64,000 nucleotides of DNA from assembly GCF_005221385.1 (NCBI RefSeq), contig NZ_CP039903.1:2919001-2983000 (forward strand), in the 5' to 3' direction. A program made the translations under genes and the position numbers. Of the stretch, positions 45,527-53,729 are shown one piece after another. Numbering within the stretch: the first letter of the stretch is position 1; the number at the start of each line of letters is the position of its first letter. A model generated the notes under the pieces. It was not told the DNA's origin and did not search any database. It saw only the letters and a program-made list of their open reading frames with translations. Source of the stretch: Agrobacterium tumefaciens (GTDB taxonomy: Bacteria; Pseudomonadota; Alphaproteobacteria; Rhizobiales; Rhizobiaceae).

Positions 45527-45715
45527 TTACAGCCCCGAGTTGGTTTTGGCGTCCGTCATTTTCGCACCAATGTTAACGAAAAGCGCCTTGATTTGAGTGC
45601 CGACGGTCGTGGCACCACCAACGATTGCAACGGAAATAAGCGCTGCGATCAGGCCGTATTCAATTGCCGTGGCGCCGGATTCGTCCTTGAGGAAACGAGC
45701 GAAAATCTTGGTCAT
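45527..45715 (-). CDS. ctpA: Flp-family type IVb pilin CtpA
   Basis: 62 residues. The leader MTKIFARFLKDESG is followed by the processing site G-ATAIEYGL, with Glu and Tyr at mature positions 5 and 6, the Flp signature. A hydrophobic helix IAALISVAIVGGATTVG follows. It is the major subunit of the common pilus that A. tumefaciens uses in reversible surface attachment. AGGAG precedes the ATG. First gene of the ctpABCDEFGHI operon. Confidence 0.95.
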   Translation of the reverse strand: MTKIFARFLKDESGATAIEYGLIAALISVAIVGGATTVGTQIKALFVNIGAKMTDAKTNSGL

Positions 45716-46128
45716 GAGTATCTCCTAACTCTTGTTTGGTTCAGCACGCCGACAACTGTTTTCCGTTGTTCGGTTGCGTTCAAACTACAGCCGAGCGATT
45801 TCCAACCACTTAAAAAAAATCCTTAATCCAAAGTAAATGGCATGATGAGTTTCTCTTGGTAAACAAAGGCAAAAAGTATTGTGCATATTTTTATATTTGC
45901 TGATAAACAAATATATTCCGCCGCAAGGGATTTCCCATTTTTGGAAACCTGCTCCCTCAATGGGACATATATGTTCAATTTTGATGCGGGCCGGCGAAGG
46001 CGGACAAAGACTTCAGCCGCGCATGGTTACCGCCCGCGCCACGCATTTTCGCCATTTAACGCTTCATTCACTAAAACCGCGCATTCTGCGACGCAGTAAA
46101 GTGCGGGTAATGAACAAGGGCCAAACGC
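45716..46128. promoter_or_regulatory. 413-bp divergent control region of the ctp locus
   Basis: No protein gene is evident. The part nearest ctpA holds a hairpin in its leader: CCGACAAC (45749-45756) pairs with GTTG-T-TCGG (45765-45773). The centre (about 45810-45930) is strongly AT-rich compared with the surrounding DNA, as expected for divergent promoters. No convincing -35/-10 pair or regulator site can be fixed by eye. Confidence 0.4.
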
Positions 46129-46539
46129 GTGTCATCCGGAAAACTGGCGAAAATTGTGGTCGGCTTGTCCGTCATTATGGGAGGCTCGTCGCAATCTGTT
46201 TTCGCCCAGGAAGACATATTGCGCGTTTCGATGAACCACGCCCGTGTTCTCCGTCTCGATCGTCCCGTCAGCAAGGTTATTGTTGGCAATTCGAAAGTTG
46301 CCGATGCCACGGTCGCCGATGCCACGACCATTGTGCTAACTGGCCGCAGTTTCGGAACGACAAATCTCGTGCTTCTTGATTCCGATGGAAATCCGATCGT
46401 CGACGAGCGCATTCTCGTCTCCATCGATGAAGGCAATACGGTTCGCGTTTTCCGCCAGACGGAACGAACCGTGCTTTCCTGTACGCCGAATTGCGAACAA
46501 CATTCGCAAAACAGCGGCGACAAGGATTCTCAGCCGTAA
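46129..46539 (+). CDS. Stand-alone pilus-assembly N-terminal-domain protein (CpaC N-domain-like)
   Basis: 136 residues from a GTG at 46129 (AAGGG upstream). A signal peptide (about 1-26, ending SVFAQ) precedes one 'pilus assembly protein, N-terminal' domain with VLRLDRPVSKVIVGNSKVAD and TNLVLLDSDGNPIVDER, matching the N-domain of the secretin CtpD. There is no secretin domain. A Cys-containing tail (LSCTPNCEQ) ends the protein. Divergent from ctpA. It may be an accessory periplasmic part of the pilus or a duplicated remnant. Confidence 0.8.
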   Translation: MSSGKLAKIVVGLSVIMGGSSQSVFAQEDILRVSMNHARVLRLDRPVSKVIVGNSKVADATVADATTIVLTGRSFGTTNLVLLDSDGNPIVDERILVSIDEGNTVRVFRQTERTVLSCTPNCEQHSQNSGDKDSQP

Positions 46540-46682
46540 GCTCGGCGAAGCCAAATGAGCATTCACATATAATGATTTTGCATGAGGAAACGGCAGGTTT
46601 TTTGTCGACGTGACAAATGCTGCGTTCCCGCAGGCGGCAATCATTTTTTTGGGGAAACGGGAGCCAAGAGTCTGATCACATC

Positions 46683-46741
46683 GAAAAAACACAACATGCT
46701 CTCCTGCGTTTCGCGGAAGGCCTGCATGTTGCTGTTTTTTC
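46683..46741. terminator. Bidirectional terminator between the CpaC-like gene and tRNA-Leu
   Basis: GAAAAAACA (46683-46691) and CAACATGC (46692-46699) pair with GCATGTTG (46724-46731) and TGTTTTTTC (46733-46741). The stem ends in A- and T-runs on both strands, so it can terminate transcription from either side, including the tRNA transcript coming from the minus strand. Confidence 0.7.
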
Positions 46742-46778
46742 GTCTAAGTCATTGATCTGGCTAAGATCAAAAAAGGAA

Positions 46779-46865
46779 TGGTGCCCAGAAGAGGACTCGA
46801 ACCTCCACACCCTTTCGAGTACCAGCACCTGAAGCTGGCGCGTCTACCAATTCCGCCATCTGGGC
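46779..46865 (-). tRNA. tRNA-Leu(CAG)
   Basis: The minus strand reads GCCCAGATGGCGGAATTGG at the 5' end. The acceptor stem pairs GCCCAGA with TCTGGGC, the anticodon arm is CCAGC-TTCAGGT-GCTGG with anticodon CAG, the variable arm is long as expected for Leu, and the T-arm has GGTTCGAGTCC. CCA (46779-46781) is encoded. It reads CUG codons. Confidence 0.97.
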
Positions 46866-46985
46866 GACGGAGAGCGATGTACGAGGGCAGCCGCCCGGTG
46901 TCAACAGACTTTTTGAACTTTTATGACGATCATTGATTTTAAAGGGAAAAAACTTGGTTGGAGGCTGTTGAAACATGTCGCCGGG

Positions 46986-47291
46986 TCAGGTGTCGAGCCC
47001 GTCATGCTTCGTTCTGTCCACATGGCCGAGGTCGCGGTCCGGATCGATGATATCGCGGATTCTCTGTTTGAGCTCTTTTGGGCCGGGAAAACCGCCATCG
47101 CGTTTGCGTTCCCATATGATGGTGCCGTCCACGGTGATCTCGAACAGACCGCCGGTTGAGGGGATGAGGCTGACTTCGCCGACATCAGAAGCGAAGGTTT
47201 GCAATATCTCCTGTGCCATCCAGCCCGCGCGCAGCAGCCAGTTGCATTGCGTGCAATAGCGAATGGTTATGCGCGGCTTGGTGTCGGTCAT
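46986..47291 (-). CDS. SelT/SelW/SelH-like (Rdx family) redox protein
   Basis: 101 residues. The thioredoxin-like Rdx fold is recognisable: ITIRYCTQCNWLLRAGWMAQ near the N-terminus with the CxxC pair (C13, C16) and the GGLFEITVDGTIIWERKRDGGFP strand-turn. Eukaryotic relatives have CxxU; here both are Cys, as in bacterial members. Probably a cytosolic thiol oxidoreductase of unknown partner. Divergent from the DoxX gene. Confidence 0.85.
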   Translation of the reverse strand: MTDTKPRITIRYCTQCNWLLRAGWMAQEILQTFASDVGEVSLIPSTGGLFEITVDGTIIWERKRDGGFPGPKELKQRIRDIIDPDRDLGHVDRTKHDGLDT

Positions 47292-47424
47292 GATCAGGTC
47301 TCCTTCAAAGCCCGGTCACGATAATGTCAACTATAACACTCATGTTTTTACCCGGCGCGTTCTTGTTCTTATCACGGAGCTTTGCGAACAGATAAGCCAT
47401 CGAAGGCTGAAACGTGGAGATCCT

Positions 47425-47874
47425 ATGGCCCAGTTCGACAATAACCGTCAGCGTCTTTTCGTTCCTGCTGTCGCACCGCTTTATAATGCGGCACATGATC
47501 TGGTGGAGACCATTTTGCGCGTTGCGGCGGGTGTTCTTCTTGTCACCCATGGTTTTGGCAAGATCGCCAACCCTTTCGGTGCGGTCGGCATGGTGGAAAG
47601 CCTTGGCTTTTATCCCGGCGTGTTCTGGTCGCCGCTTCTGGCCGCCACAGAGTTTTTCGGCGGCATTCTGGTGGCGATCGGCCTCTTCACGCGGCCTGCC
47701 TCCTTCGCGGCCATGATTGTCCTGCTGGTAACGGTCTATTTTCACGGCATCGTAAAGGCGGAAGGTCTGGGTGGCGCAGAAAAATCGATTCTCTGGGCGG
47801 CCATCTTCCTGTTTTTCGCCGTTCGTGGCGGCAACCGGCATTCCGTCGACGCAAAGATGTCCCGGGAATTTTAA
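47425..47874 (+). CDS. DoxX-family membrane protein
   Basis: 149 residues, four membrane helices. The start at 47425 follows GGAGA; the in-frame stretch upstream covers the divergent gene's promoter. ILRVAAGVLLVTHGFGKI (first helix with the conserved HG) and LAATEFFGGILVAIGLFTRP are DoxX signatures. Members act in redox or sulphur metabolism in the membrane; the partner here is unknown. A strong terminator follows at 47882. Confidence 0.87.
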   Translation: MAQFDNNRQRLFVPAVAPLYNAAHDLVETILRVAAGVLLVTHGFGKIANPFGAVGMVESLGFYPGVFWSPLLAATEFFGGILVAIGLFTRPASFAAMIVLLVTVYFHGIVKAEGLGGAEKSILWAAIFLFFAVRGGNRHSVDAKMSREF

Positions 47875-47881
47875 GGATTAC

Positions 47882-47920
47882 CGGCGGGGCTGGCCTGGCA
47901 TCGCCCCGCCGTCGTTTTAT
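47882..47920 (+). terminator. Rho-independent terminator of the DoxX gene
   Basis: CGGCGGGGC (47882-47890) and GCCCCGCCG (47903-47911) form a perfect 9-bp stem, followed by TCGTTTTA. Confidence 0.85.
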
Positions 47921-48010
47921 GCCTCTTGAAAATCCGTTTTTCTCGTGGTGAAGCTTGGATTTGATCGGCAACTGCGCTGATTGGGTTTTCCGTCATCATC
48001 AAGAGGCCGC

Positions 48011-48709
48011 ATGCGCGTTGTAATTATCGAAAACATGGCGGGCACGCCGCACGGACAACTCGGCGTCGCACTGGACGAGGCAGGTGTGGAAACGCACATT
48101 ATCCGCGCCTATGCGGGCGAGCCTCTTCCCGTCAGTGCGGGTGAGCATGATGCGCTCATCGTTCTGGGTGGTGAGCAGAATGCCCTCGATGACGCACTTT
48201 ATCCCTATCTTCCAGACCTTGCGCATTTGATGAAAGCCTTTGGTGATGCCGATAAGGCCGTGATGGGCGTGTGCCTTGGCAGCCAGCTGCTGGCGCGCGC
48301 CTATGGGGGAGAGAATATTCTCTCCGGCCCGCCTGAATTCGGTTGGGAAGATGTATCGCTGACGGAGGACGGCGTATCCGATCCACTATTGGCTGGGCTG
48401 GATGGCATATTCCCGATTTTTCAATGGCATCGCGATACGTTTACGCTTCCGCCGGGCGCGATACGGCTGGCAACCAATGAAGCAACGCGAAATCAGGCCT
48501 TCCGTCTAGGTCGGGCGGTTTATGGAACCCAGTTCCATTTCGAAGCATCCACCGCCGTCGTGGACAGCTGGTGCGAGGCCTTCCCGGCGTCGGTCGAAAA
48601 AATGGCGCCCGGCTGGCTGGAAAAATACAGCGACCACCGCGGCGCGCGCGCAGCTATGGCTGATGCGGCCGGTCTGGAAATTGCACGCGCCTGGGTGCGA
48701 CTCATTTAA
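48011..48709 (+). CDS. Class I glutamine amidotransferase (GATase1) protein
   Basis: 232 residues from the ATG at 48011 (AGAGG upstream). The GATase1 triad is visible: Cys in VMGVCLGSQLLARAYGG (about 88-92), His and Glu in YGTQFHFEAS (about 172-181). It is a stand-alone domain, like the GMP synthase glutaminase relatives of unknown acceptor. A synthetase partner is not encoded nearby. Confidence 0.85.
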   Translation: MRVVIIENMAGTPHGQLGVALDEAGVETHIIRAYAGEPLPVSAGEHDALIVLGGEQNALDDALYPYLPDLAHLMKAFGDADKAVMGVCLGSQLLARAYGGENILSGPPEFGWEDVSLTEDGVSDPLLAGLDGIFPIFQWHRDTFTLPPGAIRLATNEATRNQAFRLGRAVYGTQFHFEASTAVVDSWCEAFPASVEKMAPGWLEKYSDHRGARAAMADAAGLEIARAWVRLI

Positions 48710-48792
48710 GCGGATTATTTTCGTTGTTAACGTGACCAAGGGCGATCAGGTTTTGGTCGTTTCGCCATCATCAGCAAGGAGATGTGAAGAAC

Positions 48793-48981
48793 ATGTATAA
48801 ATTTGAGATTTATCAGGATAAGGCTGGCGAATATCGTTTTCGCTTCAAGGCATCCAACGGTGAAACGATGTTTTCGTCGGAAGGATACAAGGCAAAGGCC
48901 TCGGCGGTCCATGCGATCGAGTCGATCAAGAAAAACTCTCCCGGTGCCGATACCGTTGATCTGACCACCATGACGGCCTGA
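48793..48981 (+). CDS. DUF1508/YegP-family small protein
   Basis: 62 residues. One DUF1508 repeat: YKFEIYQDKAGEYRFRFKAS, GETMFSSEGYKAKASAVHAI and the end AIESIKKNSPGADTVD are diagnostic for YegP. E. coli YegP has two such repeats; this has one. AAGGAG lies 11 bases before the ATG at 48793, while a GTG at 48784 is too close to it. Function unknown. Confidence 0.87.
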   Translation: MYKFEIYQDKAGEYRFRFKASNGETMFSSEGYKAKASAVHAIESIKKNSPGADTVDLTTMTA

Positions 48982-49159
48982 TCCTCGCCGCCCCGTGAGA
49001 ACTCGAAGTATTTTGTCTGCCAGAAATGACAGGCGCATTGGCAGGTGCCGGCGTAAAGATAAGATTCAGTCTTTTTTGATAATCTTCCGTTAGCAATTGT
49101 ATTTCGAGGTCTCCGGGCGGCGTCAGAGCGCCCCCGATTTGTTTTGCGTACGGGTTCTC

Positions 49160-50266
49160 ATGCGATCATCGGCTGTGCCAGCACTTTTCTTCGGTTGCCT
49201 TTTGTTAGGTGGCTGCACCAGTTCCGGGCCGGAAAGCCTGGTGGCTGGCTTGCCCTCGAAGGAGACGACGAGTTCGGTCACGCCATCGGCACCCGTGCCG
49301 CGGGCAAGTGTCGGCACGCAGGCCATCGCCGCCCAGCCACGGCAGGAAGTGCTGGCATGGGGGGGGCCGGTGCCTGAAGAGCCAAAAGCCTTTTCCGCTG
49401 TCACTCCAAAAGCATCCCTGCTTCAGAATGCGCCTGAAATCGGTTTACCCGCGCCTTCGCAGGCGGGAATGGTGCGGCCGGCGGAGCGCCCGATGGTTCG
49501 CGAAATGGAGCGTCCGGTGCAATTGGCGATGGCGGCCGCCCCGGCAGCGGGCGCCGGCGCACAAATCCGCTCGCGTATTTTCCGCTCCAGTTTCAGCGAT
49601 GCCAAGCCAATCAATTTCGGCCGCGTTCAGCCGCGCCATTTTCAGGTTCACGGCGTGGATGTATCCCGCTGGCAGGCAAATATAAATTGGCCACAGCTGC
49701 GCACCCGCGGCGCCAATTTCGCCTTCATCAAGGCGACGGATGGCGGCGATCACCTTGATCCGATGTTCCGCACCAACTGGCAGCGCGCGAAGGAAGCGGG
49801 TATCCGCCGCGGCGCCTATCACTTCTTTTATTGGTGCCGCAATGCCGGCGAGCAGGCGGACTGGTTCATTCGCAACGTCCCGCGCGATCCCGATGCGCTG
49901 CCGCCGGTGATCGACGTGGAATATAATGGCGAATCCAGCTGCAAGATGCGTCTTTCCCGCGAGCGCGTTCTGGAAAAGATGCGCGTCTTCATGAACAAGC
50001 TCGAGCGCCACTACGGACAGCGTCCGATTATTTATACCGCACCTGATTTTTACAAGGACAATCTCACCGGCGAATTCCAGGATTATCCCTTCTGGCTGCG
50101 CGCTGTCGCCCAGCATCCGTCCGTGGTCTATCCCGGTCGCAAGTGGCTGTTCTGGCAATATTCCGGCTCCGGCCTCTCGCACGGTGTCGACGGCCGTATC
50201 GATCTCAATGTCTTTAATGGCAGCGAGGACGCATGGCATCGCTGGATCGACCGCCGTTCAAGCTGA
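49160..50266 (+). CDS. GH25 muramidase (lysozyme) lipoprotein
   Basis: 368 residues. A lipoprotein signal (ALFFGCLLLGGC, Cys about 19) is followed by a 140-residue Pro/Ala-rich linker and a GH25 domain (about 165-360). VHGVDVSRWQANINWPQL, FAFIKATDGG, the acidic pair in PPVIDVEYNG and WLFWQYSGSG are intact, so the enzyme is probably active on the glycan backbone of peptidoglycan. It is anchored to a membrane. The start at 49160 gives the clean signal; longer starts do not. Confidence 0.87.
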   Translation: MRSSAVPALFFGCLLLGGCTSSGPESLVAGLPSKETTSSVTPSAPVPRASVGTQAIAAQPRQEVLAWGGPVPEEPKAFSAVTPKASLLQNAPEIGLPAPSQAGMVRPAERPMVREMERPVQLAMAAAPAAGAGAQIRSRIFRSSFSDAKPINFGRVQPRHFQVHGVDVSRWQANINWPQLRTRGANFAFIKATDGGDHLDPMFRTNWQRAKEAGIRRGAYHFFYWCRNAGEQADWFIRNVPRDPDALPPVIDVEYNGESSCKMRLSRERVLEKMRVFMNKLERHYGQRPIIYTAPDFYKDNLTGEFQDYPFWLRAVAQHPSVVYPGRKWLFWQYSGSGLSHGVDGRIDLNVFNGSEDAWHRWIDRRSS

Positions 50267-50278
50267 TCCGGGCGGGTG

Positions 50279-51154
50279 TCAGCGCGCGAATTTTCTGGCC
50301 CCGGCAACGCACAGCACTACCACAAGCGTAACCCCGATCATGGCAGGGCTCACCTCCTCATGCAGCAGGGTTGCTGCAAGCGCCAGCCCGAAGAATGGCT
50401 GCAGCAATTGCAATTGGCCTACAGCGGCAATGCCGCCGAGCGCCAGCCCGCGATACCAGAAGATGAAGCCGATCAACATGCTGAACAGCGACACATAGGC
50501 AAGGCCGCCCCAGGCCTGCGGATCGATGCCGGCAAGCGTTTCCGGTCCGGTGAAAAAGGCAAGCGGCAACATCACCGGCAGCGAAAGAACGAGGGCCCAG
50601 GAAATAACCTGCCAGCCGCCCAGCTTACGCGACAGAGCGGCACCCTCCGCATAACCCAGCCCACAGACGATGATCGCGCCCAGCATCAGGAGATCGCCGG
50701 CAAGCGAAGCCCCCACTCCGGCTGAGAGTGAATTCGACAGTGAAAAACCTGCCACGAGAGCACTGCCCAGGCAGGAAAACAGCCAGAAAGCGGGGCGGGG
50801 ACGTTCGCCACCCCGCAACACGGCGAAGACCGCGGTTGCGAGCGGCAAGAGCCCGACGAACACGATGGAATGCGCCGATGTCACGTGACGCAGTGCCAGC
50901 GCCGTCAAAAGTGGAAAGCCCACCACCACGCCCAGCGAGACGATGAAAAGCGATGTCATATCGTTCCGTGCCGGGCGTTTTTGCTGGAACAGCAACAGCA
51001 GGCCGAGCGCCAGAATGCCGGCAATGCTGGCCCGGGCAACGGTCAGGAACACCGGATCGAAATCCGTCACCGCAACGCGCGTCGCGGGCAGCGAACCGCT
51101 GAATATCACTACGCCGATAAGGCCGTTCAGCCAGCCGCTTGTCGTCTTGTCCAT
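50279..51154 (-). CDS. EamA/DMT-family exporter
   Basis: 291 residues, ten helices in two EamA repeats. The start at 51154 follows AGGAGA; upstream ATGs have no such site. Conserved parts include FDPVFLTVARASIAGILALG, and the C-terminal PFFGLALAATLLHEEVS. Divergent from a MocR-type regulator: this arrangement commonly links a PLP-sensing regulator to an exporter or PLP-related transporter (inference). Substrate unknown. Confidence 0.82.
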   Translation of the reverse strand: MDKTTSGWLNGLIGVVIFSGSLPATRVAVTDFDPVFLTVARASIAGILALGLLLLFQQKRPARNDMTSLFIVSLGVVVGFPLLTALALRHVTSAHSIVFVGLLPLATAVFAVLRGGERPRPAFWLFSCLGSALVAGFSLSNSLSAGVGASLAGDLLMLGAIIVCGLGYAEGAALSRKLGGWQVISWALVLSLPVMLPLAFFTGPETLAGIDPQAWGGLAYVSLFSMLIGFIFWYRGLALGGIAAVGQLQLLQPFFGLALAATLLHEEVSPAMIGVTLVVVLCVAGARKFAR

Positions 51155-51206
51155 TGTCATCTCCTGCATTTTGCTTTCTTGATCCGGAACGGCTGGCAGG
51201 AACAGC

Positions 51207-51236
51207 AACAGTCATATACAATTTCAATAAACTGTT
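51207..51236. promoter_or_regulatory. Inverted repeat between divergent EamA and MocR genes
   Basis: AACAGT (51207-51212) and ACTGTT (51231-51236) face each other across 18 bases, in an AT-rich stretch between the two starts. MocR proteins usually bind spaced repeats here, so it is a candidate operator. Confidence 0.4.
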
Positions 51237-51316
51237 ATGGTTGATGGCCCAGTACGGATGGAGAGTGATTTGAACGAGCAGGTTGTTCCCGTCACGCGCA
51301 GGCGCCCCGAACAGGC

Positions 51317-52717
51317 ATGCAGCCCGGAACACGCATAGAGAGAGTAATGGCGAGCATCCGCCAGCGCATCGTCTCGCGCAGCCTTGTGCCGGGCGCGCGT
51401 TTGCCTTCGGTGCGGGCGCTGGCAAAGACGATGCAGGTTTCCACCTCCACCGTTGTTGAAGCCTATGACCGTCTGGTGGCGGATGGCACGATAGTTTCGC
51501 GTCCGGGCTCCGGGTTTTTTGTGGCGGGCCCGCTTGCGCCGTTATCTCTGGCCGATATTGAGCCGCGGCTGGACAGGGCGGTGGATCCCTTGTGGGTGTC
51601 GCGGCAGGCGCTGGATGAGGCCTCGGTCCTTGCCAAGCCCGGTTGCGGTTGGCTTCCCGCATCGTGGATGCCGGAAGAAGCGTTGCGGCGGGCAATGCGG
51701 GGGCTTGCCCGTGCGGATGCTGCCCTGCTGACGGATTATGCGAGCCCCATGGGATTGCTGCAACTTCGCCAGCTTCTGTCGCGCAGGCTTGCCGAACATG
51801 GGGTACAGGCGGGTGCCAGCCAGATCATGCTCACCGATTCCGGCACGCAGGCAATCGACCTTCTCTGCCGCTTCCTGCTGCAGCCGGGGGATGCGGTGAT
51901 TGTCGACGACCCCTGTTATTTCAATTTCCATGCCCTGCTTCGCGCACACCGCGTCAAGGTCATCGGCGTGCCTTACACTCCAACCGGGCCGGACCTGCCG
52001 CTGTTCGAGCAGGCGCTGAAAGAACACCAGCCGCGTCTTTATATTACCAATTCCGCGATCCATAATCCGACCAGCGCCAGACTTTCCGCCGTTACCGCCC
52101 ATCGGCTGCTGATGCTGGCCGAACAGGCGGGACTGACCATCATCGAAGATGATATTTTTGCCGATTTCGAAACACAGGCGGCACCACGGCTGGCTGCTTT
52201 CGATGGTCTTGACCGTGTTGTCCAGATCGGCAGCTTTTCAAAAACCCTGTCTGCTTCCGTGCGGTGCGGTTTCATTGCAGCACCTGTGGCATGGGTGGAA
52301 GCGCTGACCGACCTCAAGATTGCTACAGCTTTCGGCGGCGCGCATTTTTCAGCGGCGCTGGTGCTGTCGCTTTTGACGGATGGCAGTTACCGCAAACATG
52401 TCGAGGCGCTTCGACTGCGCCTTGCGGCGGTGATGCCGGAGGCGTCGGCACGTCTGAAGTCGATTGGATGCGTGCCCTGGATCGAGCCGCAGGCGGGCAT
52501 GTTTTTATGGTGCCGCCTGCCGAACGGGGTGGATGCGGGCGATGTGGCGCGCCGCGCGCTTGCGCAGCAGGTGGTGTTGGCACCCGGCAATGTCTTCAGC
52601 TCCTCGCAGAACGCATCCAGTTTCATGCGTTTCAACGTATCGCAAATGGGCAGCCCGCAGACCATGACGGTGCTGGCGGATGCACTCCGGGAGGCGGCCG
52701 GTAGCCGCCCGTTCTGA
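51317..52717 (+). CDS. MocR/PdxR-type GntR regulator with aminotransferase domain
   Basis: 466 residues. The GntR winged helix is about 5-70 (PGARLPSVRALAKTMQVSTS). A fold-type I aminotransferase domain covers about 110-460, with the PLP lysine in QIGSFSKTLSASVRCGFIA (about 312) and the phosphate-binding SGTQAID block. Such proteins sense pyridoxal phosphate or an amine-PLP adduct. It is divergent from the EamA gene at 51154 and probably controls it. Confidence 0.88.
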   Translation: MQPGTRIERVMASIRQRIVSRSLVPGARLPSVRALAKTMQVSTSTVVEAYDRLVADGTIVSRPGSGFFVAGPLAPLSLADIEPRLDRAVDPLWVSRQALDEASVLAKPGCGWLPASWMPEEALRRAMRGLARADAALLTDYASPMGLLQLRQLLSRRLAEHGVQAGASQIMLTDSGTQAIDLLCRFLLQPGDAVIVDDPCYFNFHALLRAHRVKVIGVPYTPTGPDLPLFEQALKEHQPRLYITNSAIHNPTSARLSAVTAHRLLMLAEQAGLTIIEDDIFADFETQAAPRLAAFDGLDRVVQIGSFSKTLSASVRCGFIAAPVAWVEALTDLKIATAFGGAHFSAALVLSLLTDGSYRKHVEALRLRLAAVMPEASARLKSIGCVPWIEPQAGMFLWCRLPNGVDAGDVARRALAQQVVLAPGNVFSSSQNASSFMRFNVSQMGSPQTMTVLADALREAAGSRPF

Positions 52718-52788
52718 AGGCACAGGGATGAATCGGAACAAAATCGCGTGAACACCGTTTTCTCCGCAGAGTGAAGAGGAGAAATACC

Positions 52789-53106
52789 ATGACATTCGAT
52801 CCCAACAACCCGCGCCCGGACCGCGATCTTCGTCCGGAACTGAATATCAGCAATGAGCCTCCTGCCCGGACCTCGTCGTCCTGGGTGCCGTGGCTGGCGA
52901 TCATCGTCGTCGTGCTGGTGGGCGTTTTCGCCTGGTCGCAGATGAGCGGCCCGACCACCGATCCGGCCACGACATCGTCCACCACGCCGCCCGCGGTCAC
53001 GGATCAGGCACCGGCACCCATGGCGCCGACTGCACCGGCAACACCGCCGGCAAACAACACGGCCCCGGCAAGCCCGAATACGGGTGGCACTCAGACCCAG
53101 CCGTAA
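52789..53106 (+). CDS. Small single-pass membrane protein of unknown function
   Basis: 105 residues. The N-terminus is polar (about 1-30), then one membrane helix VPWLAIIVVVLVGVFAWSQ, then a Pro/Thr/Ala-rich tail of about 50 residues. GGAGAA precedes the ATG. No domain is recognised; the low-complexity tail is likely exposed to the periplasm. A terminator follows directly. Confidence 0.65.
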   Translation: MTFDPNNPRPDRDLRPELNISNEPPARTSSSWVPWLAIIVVVLVGVFAWSQMSGPTTDPATTSSTTPPAVTDQAPAPMAPTAPATPPANNTAPASPNTGGTQTQP

Positions 53107-53127
53107 TGGGCTGACTAAAATGAAAAA

Positions 53128-53155
53128 ACCGTCTGCCTTCGGGCAGGCGGTTCTT
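53128..53155 (+). terminator. Rho-independent terminator with UUCG loop
   Basis: ACCGTCTGCC (53128-53137) and GGCAGGCGGT (53142-53151), one G-U pair, close a TTCG tetraloop. TCTTTC follows and an A-run precedes. Confidence 0.85.
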
Positions 53156-53184
53156 TCATGGATGCAATCAGCGTCTTTTCGCCT

Positions 53185-53643
53185 TTAGAGCTGTTCCATC
53201 GCCGAGGGGTTATTGGACACTTTGGACCAGCGGGCGATCGATTCTTCCGCCAGCGCTGCAAGCGTTATGCTTCCAAAGCGGGACAGGAGGATGTTCTCAG
53301 CCTCTTTCATGGCATCAAAAAGGGCCTCGTTGACCGCCTGTTCGATAACGCAGTTGGGATTGTCGCCCGCCAGACCAATGGAAAACAGCTCCGGTGCACC
53401 GAGCGCCCGGTAAATATCAAGCAGCGTGATCTCGCTGAGCGGTCGCGCCAGGACCCAACCGCCGCCATGGCCCTTTTCCGATGAGACATAACCATGCTCT
53501 CGCAGGCCCGCCATGGTTCTGCGCACCACGACAGGATTGGTCTGCAGCATGGCCGCGATGCTTTCGGAGGTCGCCGCTCTCTCGTGTTTCTCCATATGGA
53601 TCAGAATATGCAGCACCCTTGAAAGGCGCGTATCGTGTCTCAT
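53185..53643 (-). CDS. Rrf2-family transcriptional regulator
   Basis: 152 residues from the ATG at 53643. An Rrf2 winged helix (about 1-85: HDTRLSRVLHILIHM, MLQTNPVVVRRTMAGLRE and GHGGGWVLARPL) is typical of the YwnA-like subgroup. It has only one cysteine in the region where iron-sulphur ligands occur (NPNCVIEQ), so cluster binding is unlikely; redox sensing through that cysteine is possible. Divergent from a flavoprotein gene with two identical 16-bp repeats in between. Confidence 0.82.
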   Translation of the reverse strand: MRHDTRLSRVLHILIHMEKHERAATSESIAAMLQTNPVVVRRTMAGLREHGYVSSEKGHGGGWVLARPLSEITLLDIYRALGAPELFSIGLAGDNPNCVIEQAVNEALFDAMKEAENILLSRFGSITLAALAEESIARWSKVSNNPSAMEQL

Positions 53644-53688
53644 TGCGCAAGCCCATTTGTTTTTTGCAACGCTATCAGTTCCGAACTG

Positions 53689-53704
53689 ACGTAACAATAT
53701 AAGT
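53689..53704. promoter_or_regulatory. Direct repeat copy 1, candidate Rrf2 operator
   Basis: ACGTAACAATATAAGT, identical to the copy at 53730-53745. The two start 41 bases apart (about four helical turns) in the gap between the divergent Rrf2 and flavoprotein genes. Confidence 0.6.
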
Positions 53705-53729
53705 TGCATGACCCTTGACTCGAAAAATC

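Noticed and set aside
46986..47291. Selenocysteine codon in the SelT/SelW-like gene
   Set aside because: The motif is CTQC with two ordinary cysteine codons and no in-frame TGA, so no selenoprotein is implied.
49017..49044. CTGCCA/TGGCAG inverted repeat upstream of the GH25 gene
   Set aside because: Six-pair arms with a long loop and no clear relation to a promoter; could be chance in GC-rich DNA.
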